The notes: generated by a model from the sequence alone, not told the origin. A stretch of 64,000 nt of DNA from Bdellovibrionia bacterium (GCA_030427965.1 JAUICD010000002.1:80062-144061); one strand, 5' to 3'. Shown: positions 17,881 to 28,935, counted from the first letter of the stretch. Translations and numbers: made by a program.

Positions 17881-18531
17881 TTACCCCTTTACTTGCGCAG
17901 CCACTTCATCAGCAAAGTTTTCTTGTTTCTTTTCTATACCCTCGCCAAGTTCAAATCTTTCAAATCTTCGAATCACAATATTTTCACCAATTTTTGCAAT
18001 GGTATTTGTTAAATACTGTTCAATTGTTTGATCCGGATCTTTTACGTAAGGTTGGGAAAGTAGAACTTTATTTGATTTCCACTTGTTGATCTGTCCCTCA
18101 ATGATTTTTGGGATAAAATCTGCTTTCTTTCCCTCTTCCAAAGCCTTTGCAGTTAAAACCTTCTTTTCTTCTTCAATGAGGCTTTGGGGCAGTTCTTCTG
18201 AGGAAACGCATGCAGGTGCAGCTGCAGCAATGTGCATAGCGATGTCTTTTACAAAATTTTGAAAATCAGGAGTTCTTGCAACGAAATCTGTTTCAGAATT
18301 GATTTCAAGCAAAACACCAATGCGCCCCTCACCATGAATATAAGCAGACACAGCACCCTCAGCTGCAACACGACCTGCTTTTTTAGCAGCCGCGCTGAGA
18401 CCCTTTTTTCTTAACCACTCAATGGCTTTGTCGACGTCACCATCATTTTCAGTGAGTGCTTTTTTACAATCCATCATCCCGGCGCCAGTACGCTCGCGCA
18501 AATCTTTAACATTAGTAGCTGAAATAGACAT
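17881..18531 (-). CDS. tsf: Elongation factor Ts
   Basis: EF-Ts is the nucleotide-exchange factor for EF-Tu. At 216 residues it is one of the shorter bacterial forms. The N-terminal UBA-like module reads [20 protein letters not shown]. It is followed by the EF-Tu contact motif [14 protein letters not shown] and by [14 protein letters not shown]. It follows rpsB by 14 bases and precedes pyrH by 2. Confidence 0.97.
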   Translation of the reverse strand: MSISATNVKDLRERTGAGMMDCKKALTENDGDVDKAIEWLRKKGLSAAAKKAGRVAAEGAVSAYIHGEGRIGVLLEINSETDFVARTPDFQNFVKDIAMHIAAAAPACVSSEELPQSLIEEEKKVLTAKALEEGKKADFIPKIIEGQINKWKSNKVLLSQPYVKDPDQTIEQYLTNTIAKIGENIVIRRFERFELGEGIEKKQENFADEVAAQVKG

Positions 18532-18545
18532 AACAAACCTCTTAA

Positions 18546-19481
18546 TTAATCTTTTTTGTTTTCATCAGTTGCTGTCACTTCGACAGAATTTTCACTTTCC
18601 TCATCGGCTTTTGGCTCTACGGCTTGTTGCTCAAGTTCGATCTCGATTTCAACATCATCTGCTGTACCAGCTGCAACGAGTTTTCTTTTGGTCATCTTCA
18701 CAACAGATGGTCCGCCCTCAGTGTCTTCTTTTGGTTTTGTTCGTTCTTCTTTTGCTGCTTGTTCTGCCTTGTCGGCTTCTGCTTGTTTTCGAATCTTGTA
18801 CTCTTTAGCACCCTCAAGGTATGCATCGGCAACAAGGTCAGCAAAAAGTTTAATGGAGCGAATTGCATCATCGTTTCCAGGAATTGGGTAATCAATCATC
18901 TCTGGATCTGTGTTGGTATCTGCAATTCCAATAACTTTAATTCCAAGTCTTTTTGCTTCAGCAACTGCGATGTGCTCTTTTTTGAGGTCAACGACAAAGA
19001 TGACTCCCGGAAGGTCTTTCATGTCTCGAATACCTTCAAGATAATCAACAAGGCGTGTGTGTTCCTTTTCAACTCGAGCGAGTTCTTTTTTGCTAAAGTA
19101 CTCAAAGTCGCCCTTGTCTTTCATAATCTCAAGTTTTCGTAGACGATCAATACTGGCTTTGATTGTTTGAAAATTTGTGAGTGTTCCACCCAACCATCTT
19201 TTTGTGATGAAGTACTGGTCACACTTTTTGGCGGCTTCTTGAATGGGTTCGATGGCTTGTTTTTTTGTTCCAACAAAGATCATTCGCTCACCTCTTGCTG
19301 AGGCTTTTTTTACAAAATCCAGTGCCATTTGTGCGGCAACAACTGTCTTTTGTAGGTCGATGATATGGATTCCACCGCGTTCTCCAAAAACAAAGGGCTT
19401 CATTTTTGGATTCCATCTTTGAATTTGGTGTCCGAAATGAACACCGGCATCCAACATTTCTTTCATTGTCACTTGGGCCAT
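18546..19481 (-). CDS. rpsB: 30S ribosomal protein S2 with an acidic C-terminal extension
   Basis: This 311-residue S2 has all core motifs: [68 protein letters not shown] and [14 protein letters not shown]2 normally ends near residue 240. Here about 70 extra residues follow, rich in Glu, Lys and Ala (for example [20 protein letters not shown]), a flexible tail of unknown role. ATG 19481 is chosen over the open frame to 19514 because AAGGAGG lies just upstream. It is the first gene of the long minus-strand operon. Confidence 0.97.
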   Translation of the reverse strand: MAQVTMKEMLDAGVHFGHQIQRWNPKMKPFVFGERGGIHIIDLQKTVVAAQMALDFVKKASARGERMIFVGTKKQAIEPIQEAAKKCDQYFITKRWLGGTLTNFQTIKASIDRLRKLEIMKDKGDFEYFSKKELARVEKEHTRLVDYLEGIRDMKDLPGVIFVVDLKKEHIAVAEAKRLGIKVIGIADTNTDPEMIDYPIPGNDDAIRSIKLFADLVADAYLEGAKEYKIRKQAEADKAEQAAKEERTKPKEDTEGGPSVVKMTKRKLVAAGTADDVEIEIELEQQAVEPKADEESENSVEVTATDENKKD

Positions 19482-19552
19482 TTTTCCTCCTTCGGTTGGC
19501 CACCCCTTTGCCAAAACTCAACGTGTGAGCACCAAAGGTGCAAAGGGTGCGT

Positions 19553-19605
19553 AATAAGTTAAGCCGAAGACCTATCATGCAGGATGATTCAGGGCAATAA
19601 GTTAA
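19553..19605. repeat. Two 10-bp direct repeats in the rpsB leader
   Basis: AATAAGTTAA occurs at 19553-19562 and again at 19596-19605, 43 bases apart, in the 215-base region upstream of rpsB. rpsB leaders often carry S2-binding autoregulatory hairpins. I cannot identify that fold here, so the repeats are only reported. Confidence 0.3.
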
Positions 19606-19696
19606 ACGAAAAGAATGGGAGAAGAAGTCTATGGTTATCAAAGACCAACACTGTTATAGGCCAGTTTCTAAGGTTTAGAGGGGTAGATGCTACGTG

Positions 19697-20857
19697 CTAG
19701 AAGTGTGTGCCTGAGAGAGTTTCGGGGTTTGGGCTACAAGAAATTTCAGCTTGTATGGCCGAATCACAAAGAAGTGAAGTAATTTCAGGTATTTGAAGAA
19801 GTCTTTTGACGGCAAGGATCTCACCTACAATACCCCCAGGGGCGATGCTATTTCCAGATACGACATGGAATCTATCAAACCCAGGTAGTGTAATGGAATT
19901 TGTGACCTTTGTTTCAATAAATCCATGGTCGTTTTGGCTAAAAAGAATTCTTTCAAAGTCTACTTTTTTGAGTGCTTGGGGGTAGGCGCGCTTTACTTGC
20001 TTTTTGATTTCCCTCAACAAATGCCCTGCTTGATCGCTGTCTTGACCAGATTCCTTATCTACAAAGCCTTGCCATTGAGACACTTGCTTTAGCTTTCCGT
20101 CTACTTCAACAGGTGGATGAAACACACCGATACAAGGCTCTGAAGAGTCTGTTCCTCCAACCAAAACATTCAATGTTTCATGATCACATATTTGCTCAGA
20201 GTGAATGAAATCAATTCCAATAGAAGACCAAAGGGGGGTTTTTGCGATTTTTTGAATGAGTCTTGGAGAGAGTTCAGATTCACAGAGGTAGTTTGATAGG
20301 TTTTCAATAGGTGCTGTGTAAATCACGCGATCGCAGTGAAGTTTTTTTCCTCTATTGTATTCAATGGAGATACCACCATCTTCTGTTTTGGTGATCGAGA
20401 TATTTTGTGCATTCAATATTGTGAAATCTTCAAGTCCTTCAGTTAGTTCGGTTAACCATGTAATGGGGCCGTGGTTTAAAAAAATGCGGTCACTCAGTGT
20501 ATACCGATCTATTTGATCTGAATACTTTGGCTGTTTTTTTCCAAACCCAACAAAGGGTTGGAAGTGTCCTTTGTCAAAGGTAATAGGTGGAAGTTCTCGA
20601 GTTTCAGTTTCTAAATTTAAGTCTAAAAAAGTGGAATTGAGGTAATCCAAAGCCTCTATGGTTAGATCATCTTTCCAAAAAAGTTTAAGAGAGCGTTCTA
20701 TTGTGAGGGGGGCATCGGGTGCGCGGAGATGACCGCCAAGAAGTTCAGTTGAATCGATAATTTTGAAAGATTTGTGACTTTTTCTAAGTGTCTGCGCGAC
20801 TAAGAGTGCACTGAGTCCGCTTCCCAAGATTACAAAATCATATTCTTTCTTTGCCAT
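19697..20857 (-). CDS. FAD-dependent amine-oxidase/protoporphyrinogen-oxidase-like protein
   Basis: This 386-residue flavoprotein opens with the dinucleotide-binding fold FVILGSGLSALLVAQTLRKS. The acidic strand end and GG motif follow in KIIDSTELLGGHLRAP, as in the amine oxidase / phytoene desaturase / PPOX superfamily. A second conserved strand, KLHCDRVIYTAPIENLSNYL, and the C-terminal FAD closing motif FHVVSGNSIAPGGIVGEILA also fit. The substrate is unknown. It follows the CFI-box gene by 6 bases and is probably co-transcribed with it. No signal peptide is visible, so it is cytosolic. Confidence 0.8.
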   Translation of the reverse strand: MAKKEYDFVILGSGLSALLVAQTLRKSHKSFKIIDSTELLGGHLRAPDAPLTIERSLKLFWKDDLTIEALDYLNSTFLDLNLETETRELPPITFDKGHFQPFVGFGKKQPKYSDQIDRYTLSDRIFLNHGPITWLTELTEGLEDFTILNAQNISITKTEDGGISIEYNRGKKLHCDRVIYTAPIENLSNYLCESELSPRLIQKIAKTPLWSSIGIDFIHSEQICDHETLNVLVGGTDSSEPCIGVFHPPVEVDGKLKQVSQWQGFVDKESGQDSDQAGHLLREIKKQVKRAYPQALKKVDFERILFSQNDHGFIETKVTNSITLPGFDRFHVVSGNSIAPGGIVGEILAVKRLLQIPEITSLLCDSAIQAEISCSPNPETLSGTHF

Positions 20858-20863
20858 AGTGAT

Positions 20864-21706
20864 CTATCCTAACTTTTGTGAAATTAACAAAGCAATACGG
20901 TCCAGTACAAATCGGCTCAATTTTTTTAAAAACAAAGACTTGTCGACAAACTTAGCAAGGTGAGGACTGGTTGAATAGTAGAATTTGATGAAGTTTCGAC
21001 CTAAAGTTGATTGGATTAAGATCTCGTCTCGAAAACGATAAAAGGTTAAAACCTGAGCTGAGTTTGAATCGCCATAAGTGGCTGTTGCGATATAGCAGCT
21101 CCCGCTTTTGATTTTTATTTGACGAATCAAAGGTTTCATAATTTTAGGGTTTCGACAGTTTCTAGAGAAAGCCTGTATCTTTTTTGCAAGATCTGATTGC
21201 CCTTTTGAGTGTGGAAAAAATAAGACAAGTTTATCAGCTGCGGCCTTCATCCGTTGGTCATTTCTGGAGCCCGTATCAAAGATTCGGATCAAGTCCCAAT
21301 AGACTGAAGTGAGGGCAGACATCTCTTTTCTTTTAATACCTTTGAAGTCATCAGGGGTAAGTTCCCCAGGTTTTTTACTAAAGACAATTTCAACAGCCCG
21401 AATGTATTTTTCGTAAAGAACAGCAGCTTCTGTAAAGTTTCGCTCCTGCATTTTCTTTTTGCCTTTTTTTAGAAGCTTCAAGCGGTTTTTCCAAACAATT
21501 TTTAAATTCTGGTGTCTTGCGCTTTGCTGCGCTCGTAGCTTTGCACCGCGTGAAGTGATAGAGCTCATTTCACTATAGCAGTTTGGACAAACCTCTTGTG
21601 GGAGTTCTCCTTCAAACTGACTTGCCTGTAGAGCAAGTCGCATTCCAGGGTCAATTCGGAGTAAATCCTGAACTTGGCTGCTACATTTTGGACAACTGAC
21701 GCTCAT
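20864..21706 (-). CDS. Zinc-ribbon protein with a C-terminal CFI-box
   Basis: This 280-residue protein starts with a zinc ribbon: CPKCSSQ (residues 5-11) and CPNCYSE (about 39-45). Its middle part is helical and TPR-like (NFTEAAVLYEKYIRAVEIVF). The C-terminus has CYIATATYGD, the so-called CFI-box, followed by FRDEILIQSTLGRNFIKFYY and SPHLAKF, all typical of that module. The function of CFI-box proteins is not established. It lies in the same minus-strand run as the flavoprotein downstream and priA upstream. Confidence 0.8.
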   Translation of the reverse strand: MSVSCPKCSSQVQDLLRIDPGMRLALQASQFEGELPQEVCPNCYSEMSSITSRGAKLRAQQSARHQNLKIVWKNRLKLLKKGKKKMQERNFTEAAVLYEKYIRAVEIVFSKKPGELTPDDFKGIKRKEMSALTSVYWDLIRIFDTGSRNDQRMKAAADKLVLFFPHSKGQSDLAKKIQAFSRNCRNPKIMKPLIRQIKIKSGSCYIATATYGDSNSAQVLTFYRFRDEILIQSTLGRNFIKFYYSTSPHLAKFVDKSLFLKKLSRFVLDRIALLISQKLG

Positions 21707-21769
21707 GCTGGATATTGTAACGAGGGCACGCCCTCATTTCAATTGAGTTATGGGGGAGACAGGTCATTT

Positions 21770-23767
21770 TCAAAGCATGTGAATGGGATCTATATCAAAA
21801 CTCAGTTTTGTCCCAGAGGGGAGGTTCTCCTGATGTTTCTGGATTTCTTTGCAAATCTGAGAAAGAAGCATGCCCTTGGGGCCGCGCAAGAGGATTTGAT
21901 ATCGGTATTTTCCTCTTAAACGAAATAGAGGCGCTTTAACGGGGCCTAAGATCATAACGTCGTTGTTTTTGTTTAAAATCTCTCTCAACCAGTGGGCGAT
22001 TGAGTGAATCGCGCTTTCCGCACGGTCTTTGTGTAAACTCTGAACCTTAACCATAGCAACCTGACCAAAGGGTGGGTATAGGAGCTCTCTTCTTGATTCA
22101 AGCTCTTGTTCAGCGAAGTTCTCAAACTTGTGGGCAAGGGCCATCGTAAGAGCGGGGTGTTCTTTGTTGTAAGTTTGAATAACGACTTCTCCTGCATCTA
22201 GGTGTCGCCCGGCTCTACCTGCAACTTGTACGATCAACTGAAAGGTTCTTTCAGACGCGCGAAAGTCAGGTAAGTTCATTGTTAAATCAGCAAGCACTAT
22301 ACCGACAAGAGTGAGGTGGGGAAAGTCCAAGCCTTTGGCAATCATTTGAGTACCAACAAGTATGTCAATTTCACGATTCATCATCTGATCGATCAACTCT
22401 TCCATTTCTTCTCGTGAAGAAATTCGGTCTCGATCGGCGCGTGCAATTCTTAGATTTGGAAACAGTTTCTTTAGTTCAATTTCAACCTTTTCGGTACCCA
22501 GCCCAATTGTACGAATGGATTCAGAACTGCAGACTTTACAAGTCTCGTTCATGTTTTCGTGAAAATCACAATAGTGACAGATGAGATGATTTTGGGAATG
22601 AACAGTTAAGTTTACAGAGCAATTGGGACAAACCACTGAGGCGCCGCAATCTGTGCAAAGAAGGCTGTGGGCCTCACCTCGGCGATTCAAAAAAATTGCA
22701 ACCTGTTTTTTTCGATCGGTGTGTTCTTTTATTTTTGTATGGAGGTTTTTACTTAACCAATAGGGACGTTCTTCTTTTGTATCTTTGGACTTTTCGGCCT
22801 CCGACATATCAATGATTTCAACACTGGGAAGTTCAGCAGTGCCGATTCTATTCTTCAATTGATGGAGTTCATATTTCCCTGATATGGCATTTTGCCAAGT
22901 TTCTAGGCTTGGTGTGGCTGAACCCAGAACAACAGTTGCACCGGAAAGCTGTCCCAAAACAATTGCGGCATCTCTTGCGTTGTATCGGAGGGTTTCATCT
23001 TGTTTGAAGCTTGGTTCGTGTTCTTCATCCACAATGATTAAAGAGAGGTCATCTATGGGACAAAAGAGAGCAGATCTTACGCCAATGAGAATTTTTTTTT
23101 CTTTATCAACAATAGACCACCACTGATTTGTGCGCTCTCGATCTGTTAACTGGCTATGAAGAAGAGCCACCTCGTTTCCAAACTTTTTTGTAAAGCGTGA
23201 AATAAGTTGGGGTGTGAGTGAGATTTCGGGAACGAGCAAAAGCCCTCGCTTGCCTTCTTCTAAAACTTTCTCGAGCAATTCAAAATAAACTTCCGTTTTA
23301 CCAGAGCCTGTAATACCTCGGATCAAGTGGGGTTTTTTATTCCCAGTATGCCGAATATTCTCAAAGACTTGTTTTTGTTCAGAAGTGAGTTTTATCTGCT
23401 CTTGAGATTTTTCACTTATCGGTATGGGGGTTTTTCTTGTTCTCCCCCCTTTTTTTAGTGGAGGAAAGCAACTTTTAAAAACTTGTCCTGCAGGGTAGAG
23501 ATAGTAACTGGAAAGCCATCGAACCCATTGGACATAGGCCGTTGGTAGCGGAGGGTACTCCATGCGGATCTCAGAGATGGATTTGATTTTGTATTCAGAT
23601 GTGAGCTCTGTGCTTTTTTCTAGAGCTACACCACTAACAGTTCTTTTTCCAAGTGGTATTTTGACGGGTGATCCAACTTGAATAGGCCCAAATTCCCCAG
23701 AATAACTATATGTGAGCCCATCGTGTATGGGGGCTTCAACGGCAATTTTCCAAAGCTCTTCATTCAC
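21770..23767 (-). CDS. priA: Primosomal replication-restart helicase PriA
   Basis: PriA reloads the replicative helicase at stalled forks. The 665-residue protein has the N-terminal 3'-binding domain, Walker A in GITGSGKTEVYFELLE, and the DEXH box in LIIVDEEHEPSFKQD. The zinc module between helicase lobes contains CTDCGASVVCPNC and CHYC followed by CKVC, giving eight cysteines. Helicase motifs V and VI appear as GTQMIAKGLDFPHLTLVG and QVAGRAGR. It overlaps the next (upstream) minus-strand gene by 4 bases. Confidence 0.97.
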   Translation of the reverse strand: MNEELWKIAVEAPIHDGLTYSYSGEFGPIQVGSPVKIPLGKRTVSGVALEKSTELTSEYKIKSISEIRMEYPPLPTAYVQWVRWLSSYYLYPAGQVFKSCFPPLKKGGRTRKTPIPISEKSQEQIKLTSEQKQVFENIRHTGNKKPHLIRGITGSGKTEVYFELLEKVLEEGKRGLLLVPEISLTPQLISRFTKKFGNEVALLHSQLTDRERTNQWWSIVDKEKKILIGVRSALFCPIDDLSLIIVDEEHEPSFKQDETLRYNARDAAIVLGQLSGATVVLGSATPSLETWQNAISGKYELHQLKNRIGTAELPSVEIIDMSEAEKSKDTKEERPYWLSKNLHTKIKEHTDRKKQVAIFLNRRGEAHSLLCTDCGASVVCPNCSVNLTVHSQNHLICHYCDFHENMNETCKVCSSESIRTIGLGTEKVEIELKKLFPNLRIARADRDRISSREEMEELIDQMMNREIDILVGTQMIAKGLDFPHLTLVGIVLADLTMNLPDFRASERTFQLIVQVAGRAGRHLDAGEVVIQTYNKEHPALTMALAHKFENFAEQELESRRELLYPPFGQVAMVKVQSLHKDRAESAIHSIAHWLREILNKNNDVMILGPVKAPLFRLRGKYRYQILLRGPKGMLLSQICKEIQKHQENLPSGTKLSFDIDPIHML

Positions 23768-24585
23768 CGAAATTTACCGTAGAATTCAGCCACAAAATCA
23801 CTCAAGTAGGATTCTTGTGACTTACTGGGTTTTGCTGTTTTTTGAAAACTTTCAAAAGAAACACGTGATTTTCCAGATTTCCAATTTACACTTACAACTC
23901 GGATGGGAACTGTTTGTGCTCCCCAGCTCACAAGACGAGTTTTTGGAAAAAGCATTCCTTTGGAGTAATCACCGTATTCATCGGCGGTGACTTCACTTAA
24001 TGTTGGGAAACGAATTTTTCGAATGACAAATTTGTCTTGTTCAATCCAAATTCCAGGGTTGAGTTGTGTCTGCCCCACAGGGGTAGGCACTCCGAGTGCG
24101 TAGGTGATAATACCGCGACTTCTTGAGAGTCGGATGGGCTTCTCTGTTGCGGCAGAGTCTTTGACCTTTGTTGGGTCCCATCTTAGGGCTTCACGAGTTG
24201 CAAGTTGTGTTTTGAGAATATCTTTTCTCAATCGTGACTTTGATCTTTCTAGAAACCAGGTTTCCAAAAACTCATCGGAAACTTTAGCCTTCATTGTTTT
24301 GCCATTGGGGTTTTTAAAGTAATAATTGTCTCCAATGTAAAGGCGTTCGAGATAAAAATCATCTGACCTTGCGATCAATCGGAGTCTGTCTCCAGAATCT
24401 ATAGACCAAGTTTCATGCACAAGTGATTGGCGATCCCCTTTTTGTAGTGTGACTTCAAGTTTTATTTCATAATGACCGTTGCCATGTTTTTTTGCGACTT
24501 GTTCAATAATAAAGTCGGCATGGGGGATATATGCAAAGAGAGTGTTTGGTAGAAAAATAAATGTCAGTAGTAGAAATTTCTTCAT
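23764..24585 (-). CDS. Exported protein of unknown function (possible LolA-like beta protein)
   Basis: This 273-residue protein has an 18-residue signal peptide (MKKFLLLTFIFLPNTLFA). The mature part consists mostly of alternating beta strands with Tyr, Leu, Ile and basic residues, for example NGHYEIKLEVTLQKGDRQSL and DRLRLIARSDDFYLERLYIG. That composition recalls LolA/LppX-like half-barrel proteins, but I see no specific signature. It overlaps priA (downstream) and galU (upstream) by 4 bases each, so it is translated with them. Confidence 0.7.
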   Translation of the reverse strand: MKKFLLLTFIFLPNTLFAYIPHADFIIEQVAKKHGNGHYEIKLEVTLQKGDRQSLVHETWSIDSGDRLRLIARSDDFYLERLYIGDNYYFKNPNGKTMKAKVSDEFLETWFLERSKSRLRKDILKTQLATREALRWDPTKVKDSAATEKPIRLSRSRGIITYALGVPTPVGQTQLNPGIWIEQDKFVIRKIRFPTLSEVTADEYGDYSKGMLFPKTRLVSWGAQTVPIRVVSVNWKSGKSRVSFESFQKTAKPSKSQESYLSDFVAEFYGKFR

Positions 24586-25463
24586 CGATTCAATTCCGCC
24601 TTGGTTATGGTTTTTAAATATTCACGAAACTCTTTTCCGATTTCGGGGTGTTGAAGTGCAAGTTCAACATTTGCTTGAATAAAGCCAAGTTTGTTTCCTG
24701 TGTCGTATCTTTTGGCTTGAAATGTAGCAGCATTGAGTCCCTCGTTTTGAGCGAGTTGAATCATGGCATCTGTCAATTGTATTTCTCCCCCAGCTCCGGG
24801 AGTGGTTCTTTCTAAGTATTTGAAAATTTCGGGAGAAAAAATATAACGCCCAGGTAGAGCCCAGGAGCTTGGGGCTTCGTCAATGTTTGGCTTTTCAACA
24901 AGAGATTGAACTTTGAATTTTCCAGGACAAATTTCTTGAACGTCAGCGATTCCGTATTTGTTCACTTCAGGTTTTGGAACATCCATTATCGCAACAACGG
25001 ATTCCCCTGTTTCTAAAAAGTGTGGCACAAGTTCTTCGGTGACGTTTGGGTCACCAACCATAAGTTCATCTGGAAGTAAAACGGCGAAAGGTTCATTTTG
25101 AATGATAGATTGCCCGCAAAGAACAGCGTGCCCCAAGCCTAGGGGTTCCATTTGTCGGATACTTATAACTTTTGCAAGAGACCGGATACTCTTTAATGTT
25201 TTTATGAGGTCTGTTTTCTCTCTTTGCTCAAGTGTCTTTTCAAGTTCAAAGGAAAGGTCAAAGAAGTCTTCAATGCAATTTTTCCCTCTTCCTTGAACAA
25301 GGACAATCTCTTCTATTCCAGCTTGTGCGGCTTCTTCAACAGCATAAAGGATTCCAGGTTTATCCACTATTGGCAGCATCTCTTTAGGAATGGACTTGGT
25401 TGCTGGCAAAAACCGAGTTCCAAGGCCAGCTACGGGGATCAGTGCTTTTCTAACTCTACTCAT
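24582..25463 (-). CDS. galU: UTP-glucose-1-phosphate uridylyltransferase GalU
   Basis: GalU makes UDP-glucose for surface polysaccharides. The 293-residue protein has the nucleotidyltransferase start KALIPVAGLGTRFLPATKS, then KEMLPIVDKPGILYAVEEA, the Mg/UTP motif FAVLLPDELMVGDPNV and ALPGRYIFSPEIF. ATG 25463 is preferred. The open frame reaches 25538, but that extension reads through one arm of a 36-bp palindrome and has no GalU-like residues. The ribosome binding site is weak (TTTAAGA). It is the first gene of the galU-exported protein-priA run. Confidence 0.95.
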   Translation of the reverse strand: MSRVRKALIPVAGLGTRFLPATKSIPKEMLPIVDKPGILYAVEEAAQAGIEEIVLVQGRGKNCIEDFFDLSFELEKTLEQREKTDLIKTLKSIRSLAKVISIRQMEPLGLGHAVLCGQSIIQNEPFAVLLPDELMVGDPNVTEELVPHFLETGESVVAIMDVPKPEVNKYGIADVQEICPGKFKVQSLVEKPNIDEAPSSWALPGRYIFSPEIFKYLERTTPGAGGEIQLTDAMIQLAQNEGLNAATFQAKRYDTGNKLGFIQANVELALQHPEIGKEFREYLKTITKAELNR

Positions 25464-25508
25464 TCTTAAATCGTTACCACATGTTGGGAGCTTAAGGGAG
25501 TTGATCAA

Positions 25509-25591
25509 AAGGTACGGCCTGCCTTTGAAGTGCGTCATATCCGAGAACTCAATTATCGGATATGACGCACTTCAAAGGCAGGCCGTACCTT
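25509..25591. repeat. Perfect 36-bp inverted repeat with 11-base loop
   Basis: The left arm 25509-25544 and the right arm 25556-25591 are exact reverse complements over 36 bases. The loop is GAACTCAATTA. The arms are GC-richer than their surroundings and are not followed by a T-run on either strand. It sits between the divergent galU (start 25463) and an exported-protein gene (25745), about 45 bases upstream of galU. It would form a very stable hairpin in RNA or a cruciform in DNA. A small mobile palindromic element (REP/MITE-like) is the most likely source. Confidence 0.9.
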
Positions 25592-25744
25592 CTGGCGGGC
25601 ACCGTAAATTGTCGAATTGATTGATTTATTGTCAGGAAAAAAAGTTATTCTTCGGAGACAAAGCTCTAAGACACTGAAATTACATCGTTTTCGATGTATT
25701 CAGAAATGAAGCAAACGGCAAGGGAATTGTAAGTACTAAAAGGT

Positions 25745-26242
25745 ATGAGAACTCAAATATTTGTCCTTTTGTTATTTGCTCTTTTTTTACCACACTTTGC
25801 AGAGGCCAAGGTTCTAAGTTTTAGGGCTTGGAAAGCAAGACGTGTGAGTGAGGCTCGTAGTATTGAAAAGCAGAAACTGCGTGAGTACAAAAAGTTGAAA
25901 GCAGCAAAAACCTCAGATGTGGATAAGCTTGAAATGCTCAAGGCGCGCTCTGAGCAGGCAAAAATCAATATTGAAATCGCCAAGGAGCTGACATCAACGG
26001 ACTACTTTGTTTTGTATTTTGGGCGACAATTTAAAGGTGAAAAATCAGCATATGTAAAAGCAATACGTAGCCTAAATCATGCTGAAATAGCAGATCTTGT
26101 CCTAAGTCTTCAAAGTAAGTTTGATCAGCAATTGGAGGTGGGTGGCGGGACCGCTATGAAGCTTAGCCCCCCAACCTATGAAATTGCACCTTTAAGATCT
26201 AAAGCGACGACCCATCATTCAGAGGATCTTCAACCCGAATAA
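25745..26242 (+). CDS. Small exported coiled-coil protein of unknown function
   Basis: This 165-residue protein begins with a signal peptide (MRTQIFVLLLFALFLPHFAEA, cleavage near AEA). Residues 27-85 are highly charged and helical (EARSIEKQKLREYKKLKAAK), probably a coiled coil. The tail is Pro- and Ser-rich. I do not recognise a family. Its 3' end overlaps the convergent gene at 26199 by 44 bases. Confidence 0.65.
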   Translation: MRTQIFVLLLFALFLPHFAEAKVLSFRAWKARRVSEARSIEKQKLREYKKLKAAKTSDVDKLEMLKARSEQAKINIEIAKELTSTDYFVLYFGRQFKGEKSAYVKAIRSLNHAEIADLVLSLQSKFDQQLEVGGGTAMKLSPPTYEIAPLRSKATTHHSEDLQPE

Positions 26243-26681
26243 GCGTCCACCCTCTGGCTGGTGGATATGCGTACCCACTTGGGCGACAAAAGTAAAAATT
26301 CAGATTTTTATAGTACTGACTCCGAGGTCCCGCCTCTTCGAGGTCATTTATAGCCGTTGTACATAGAGTTTTGCTATCCACTGTATTGGGTAGGCGCGGA
26401 AACATCATATGGCAGGCAGATGGATAGTAGGGTCGGGTAAGTACGCAACTCACCTGTCGGTTTGGTGTCTCACAGTCTGCAGGTTGGTGATCTGCAGAAA
26501 ACTCATGACAAGAAAGAGAGCTGCACTGTGGAAACGCGCGGCCCGTGTTGCCACTTTCCCACTTGATCTCACACTCGCATTGTCCTTGAAATATAGAATC
26601 TGGCTGACAGTTACTCAAAACTCCGTCGGCTTGTGCTTGCGATAAAATTAATGAAATACTTAGAACTAAGAGTGTCTTCAT
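26199..26681 (-). CDS. Small exported Cys-rich protein of unknown function
   Basis: This 160-residue protein has an 18-residue signal peptide (MKTLLVLSISLILSQAQA). The mature part contains about ten cysteines (for example CQPDSIFQGQCECEIKW, CSSLSCHEF and CETPNRQVSCV), so it is probably disulfide-bonded. It is similar in size and style to the exported protein at 4510, without clear alignment. It stands alone on the minus strand, upstream of and divergent from groES, and converges on the 25745 gene with a 44-base overlap. Confidence 0.75.
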   Translation of the reverse strand: MKTLLVLSISLILSQAQADGVLSNCQPDSIFQGQCECEIKWESGNTGRAFPQCSSLSCHEFSADHQPADCETPNRQVSCVLTRPYYPSACHMMFPRLPNTVDSKTLCTTAINDLEEAGPRSQYYKNLNFYFCRPSGYAYPPARGWTLIRVEDPLNDGSSL

Positions 26682-26883
26682 TTTCCCCCCTAAACATCTG
26701 TAAAGATTTCAGTATCACCTAAGTGAGCTGGCCGTCAATTGAGTCTGATTGATAGAATTTTAACTACAGCCCCTTGACAGTTTCAAAGGCGAACTCAAGA
26801 TGGTGCAGTACGCAGCAACAGAAGACTTCAAAACGCTAAAGTATTGAAATTATTAATTTAACCTTTTTGAGGAGGTTTGGAAA

Positions 26884-27180
26884 ATGTCAGAAGTATCAGT
26901 GCGACCATTACACGACCGCATTCTTGTTCAACGACTCTCAGAAGATGAGAAGACTGCTGGGGGACTATTTATCCCAGAAACAGCCAAGGAAAAGCCCCAA
27001 AAGGGTGAAGTTGTAGCTGTTGGAAGCGGAAAAGTGACTGACGATGGAAAGTCTTTTCCACTTGAAGTGAAAAGTGGAGATCGGGTTCTTTTCAGCAAAT
27101 ATGCGGGAACTGAACTTAAGTTGAATGGCAATGAATATTTGATGATTCGTGAAGACGACGTTTTGGGAATTATTAACTAA
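26884..27180 (+). CDS. groES: Co-chaperonin GroES
   Basis: This 98-residue GroES forms the heptameric lid for GroEL. It begins [13 protein letters not shown]. The mobile loop is [19 protein letters not shown], and [19 protein letters not shown] and EDDVLGII also fit. A strong GGAGG precedes the ATG. I looked in the 200-base upstream region for a CIRCE operator (TTAGCACTC inverted repeat) and did not see one. A TTGACA at 26774-26779 could be a -35 box, but its -10 partner is poor. Confidence 0.98.
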   Translation: MSEVSVRPLHDRILVQRLSEDEKTAGGLFIPETAKEKPQKGEVVAVGSGKVTDDGKSFPLEVKSGDRVLFSKYAGTELKLNGNEYLMIREDDVLGIIN

Positions 27181-27196
27181 ATTAGGATTGGGATAA

Positions 27197-28867
<1,671 letters not shown>

Positions 28868-28898
28868 GCCCATTTTCTAAAGCCCTATAGCTTTAACG

Positions 28899-28935
28899 AA
28901 TGCCTGGTTACGAAAGTGCCAGGCATTTTTATTTT
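28899..28935 (+). terminator. Rho-independent terminator of groES-groEL
   Basis: A 9-bp stem pairs 28899-28907 with 28919-28927 (AATGCCTGG with CCAGGCATT). It is followed directly by TTTATTTTG. It lies 31 bases past the groEL stop. Confidence 0.9.

Noticed and set aside
21722..21735. GAGGGCACGCCCTC hairpin between priA and the CFI-box gene
   Set aside because: Short stem, no T-run, and the two genes look co-transcribed. It could be chance.
25464..25538. 25-residue N-terminal extension of GalU
   Set aside because: The extension reads through part of the 36-bp palindrome and lacks GalU-like sequence. The family start fits ATG 25463.
26682..26883. CIRCE (HrcA) operator or sigma-32 promoter upstream of groES
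   Set aside because: I looked for the TTAGCACTC-N9-GAGTGCTAA pattern and for a good CTTGAA/CCCCAT pair and found neither. Only a lone TTGACA is present.
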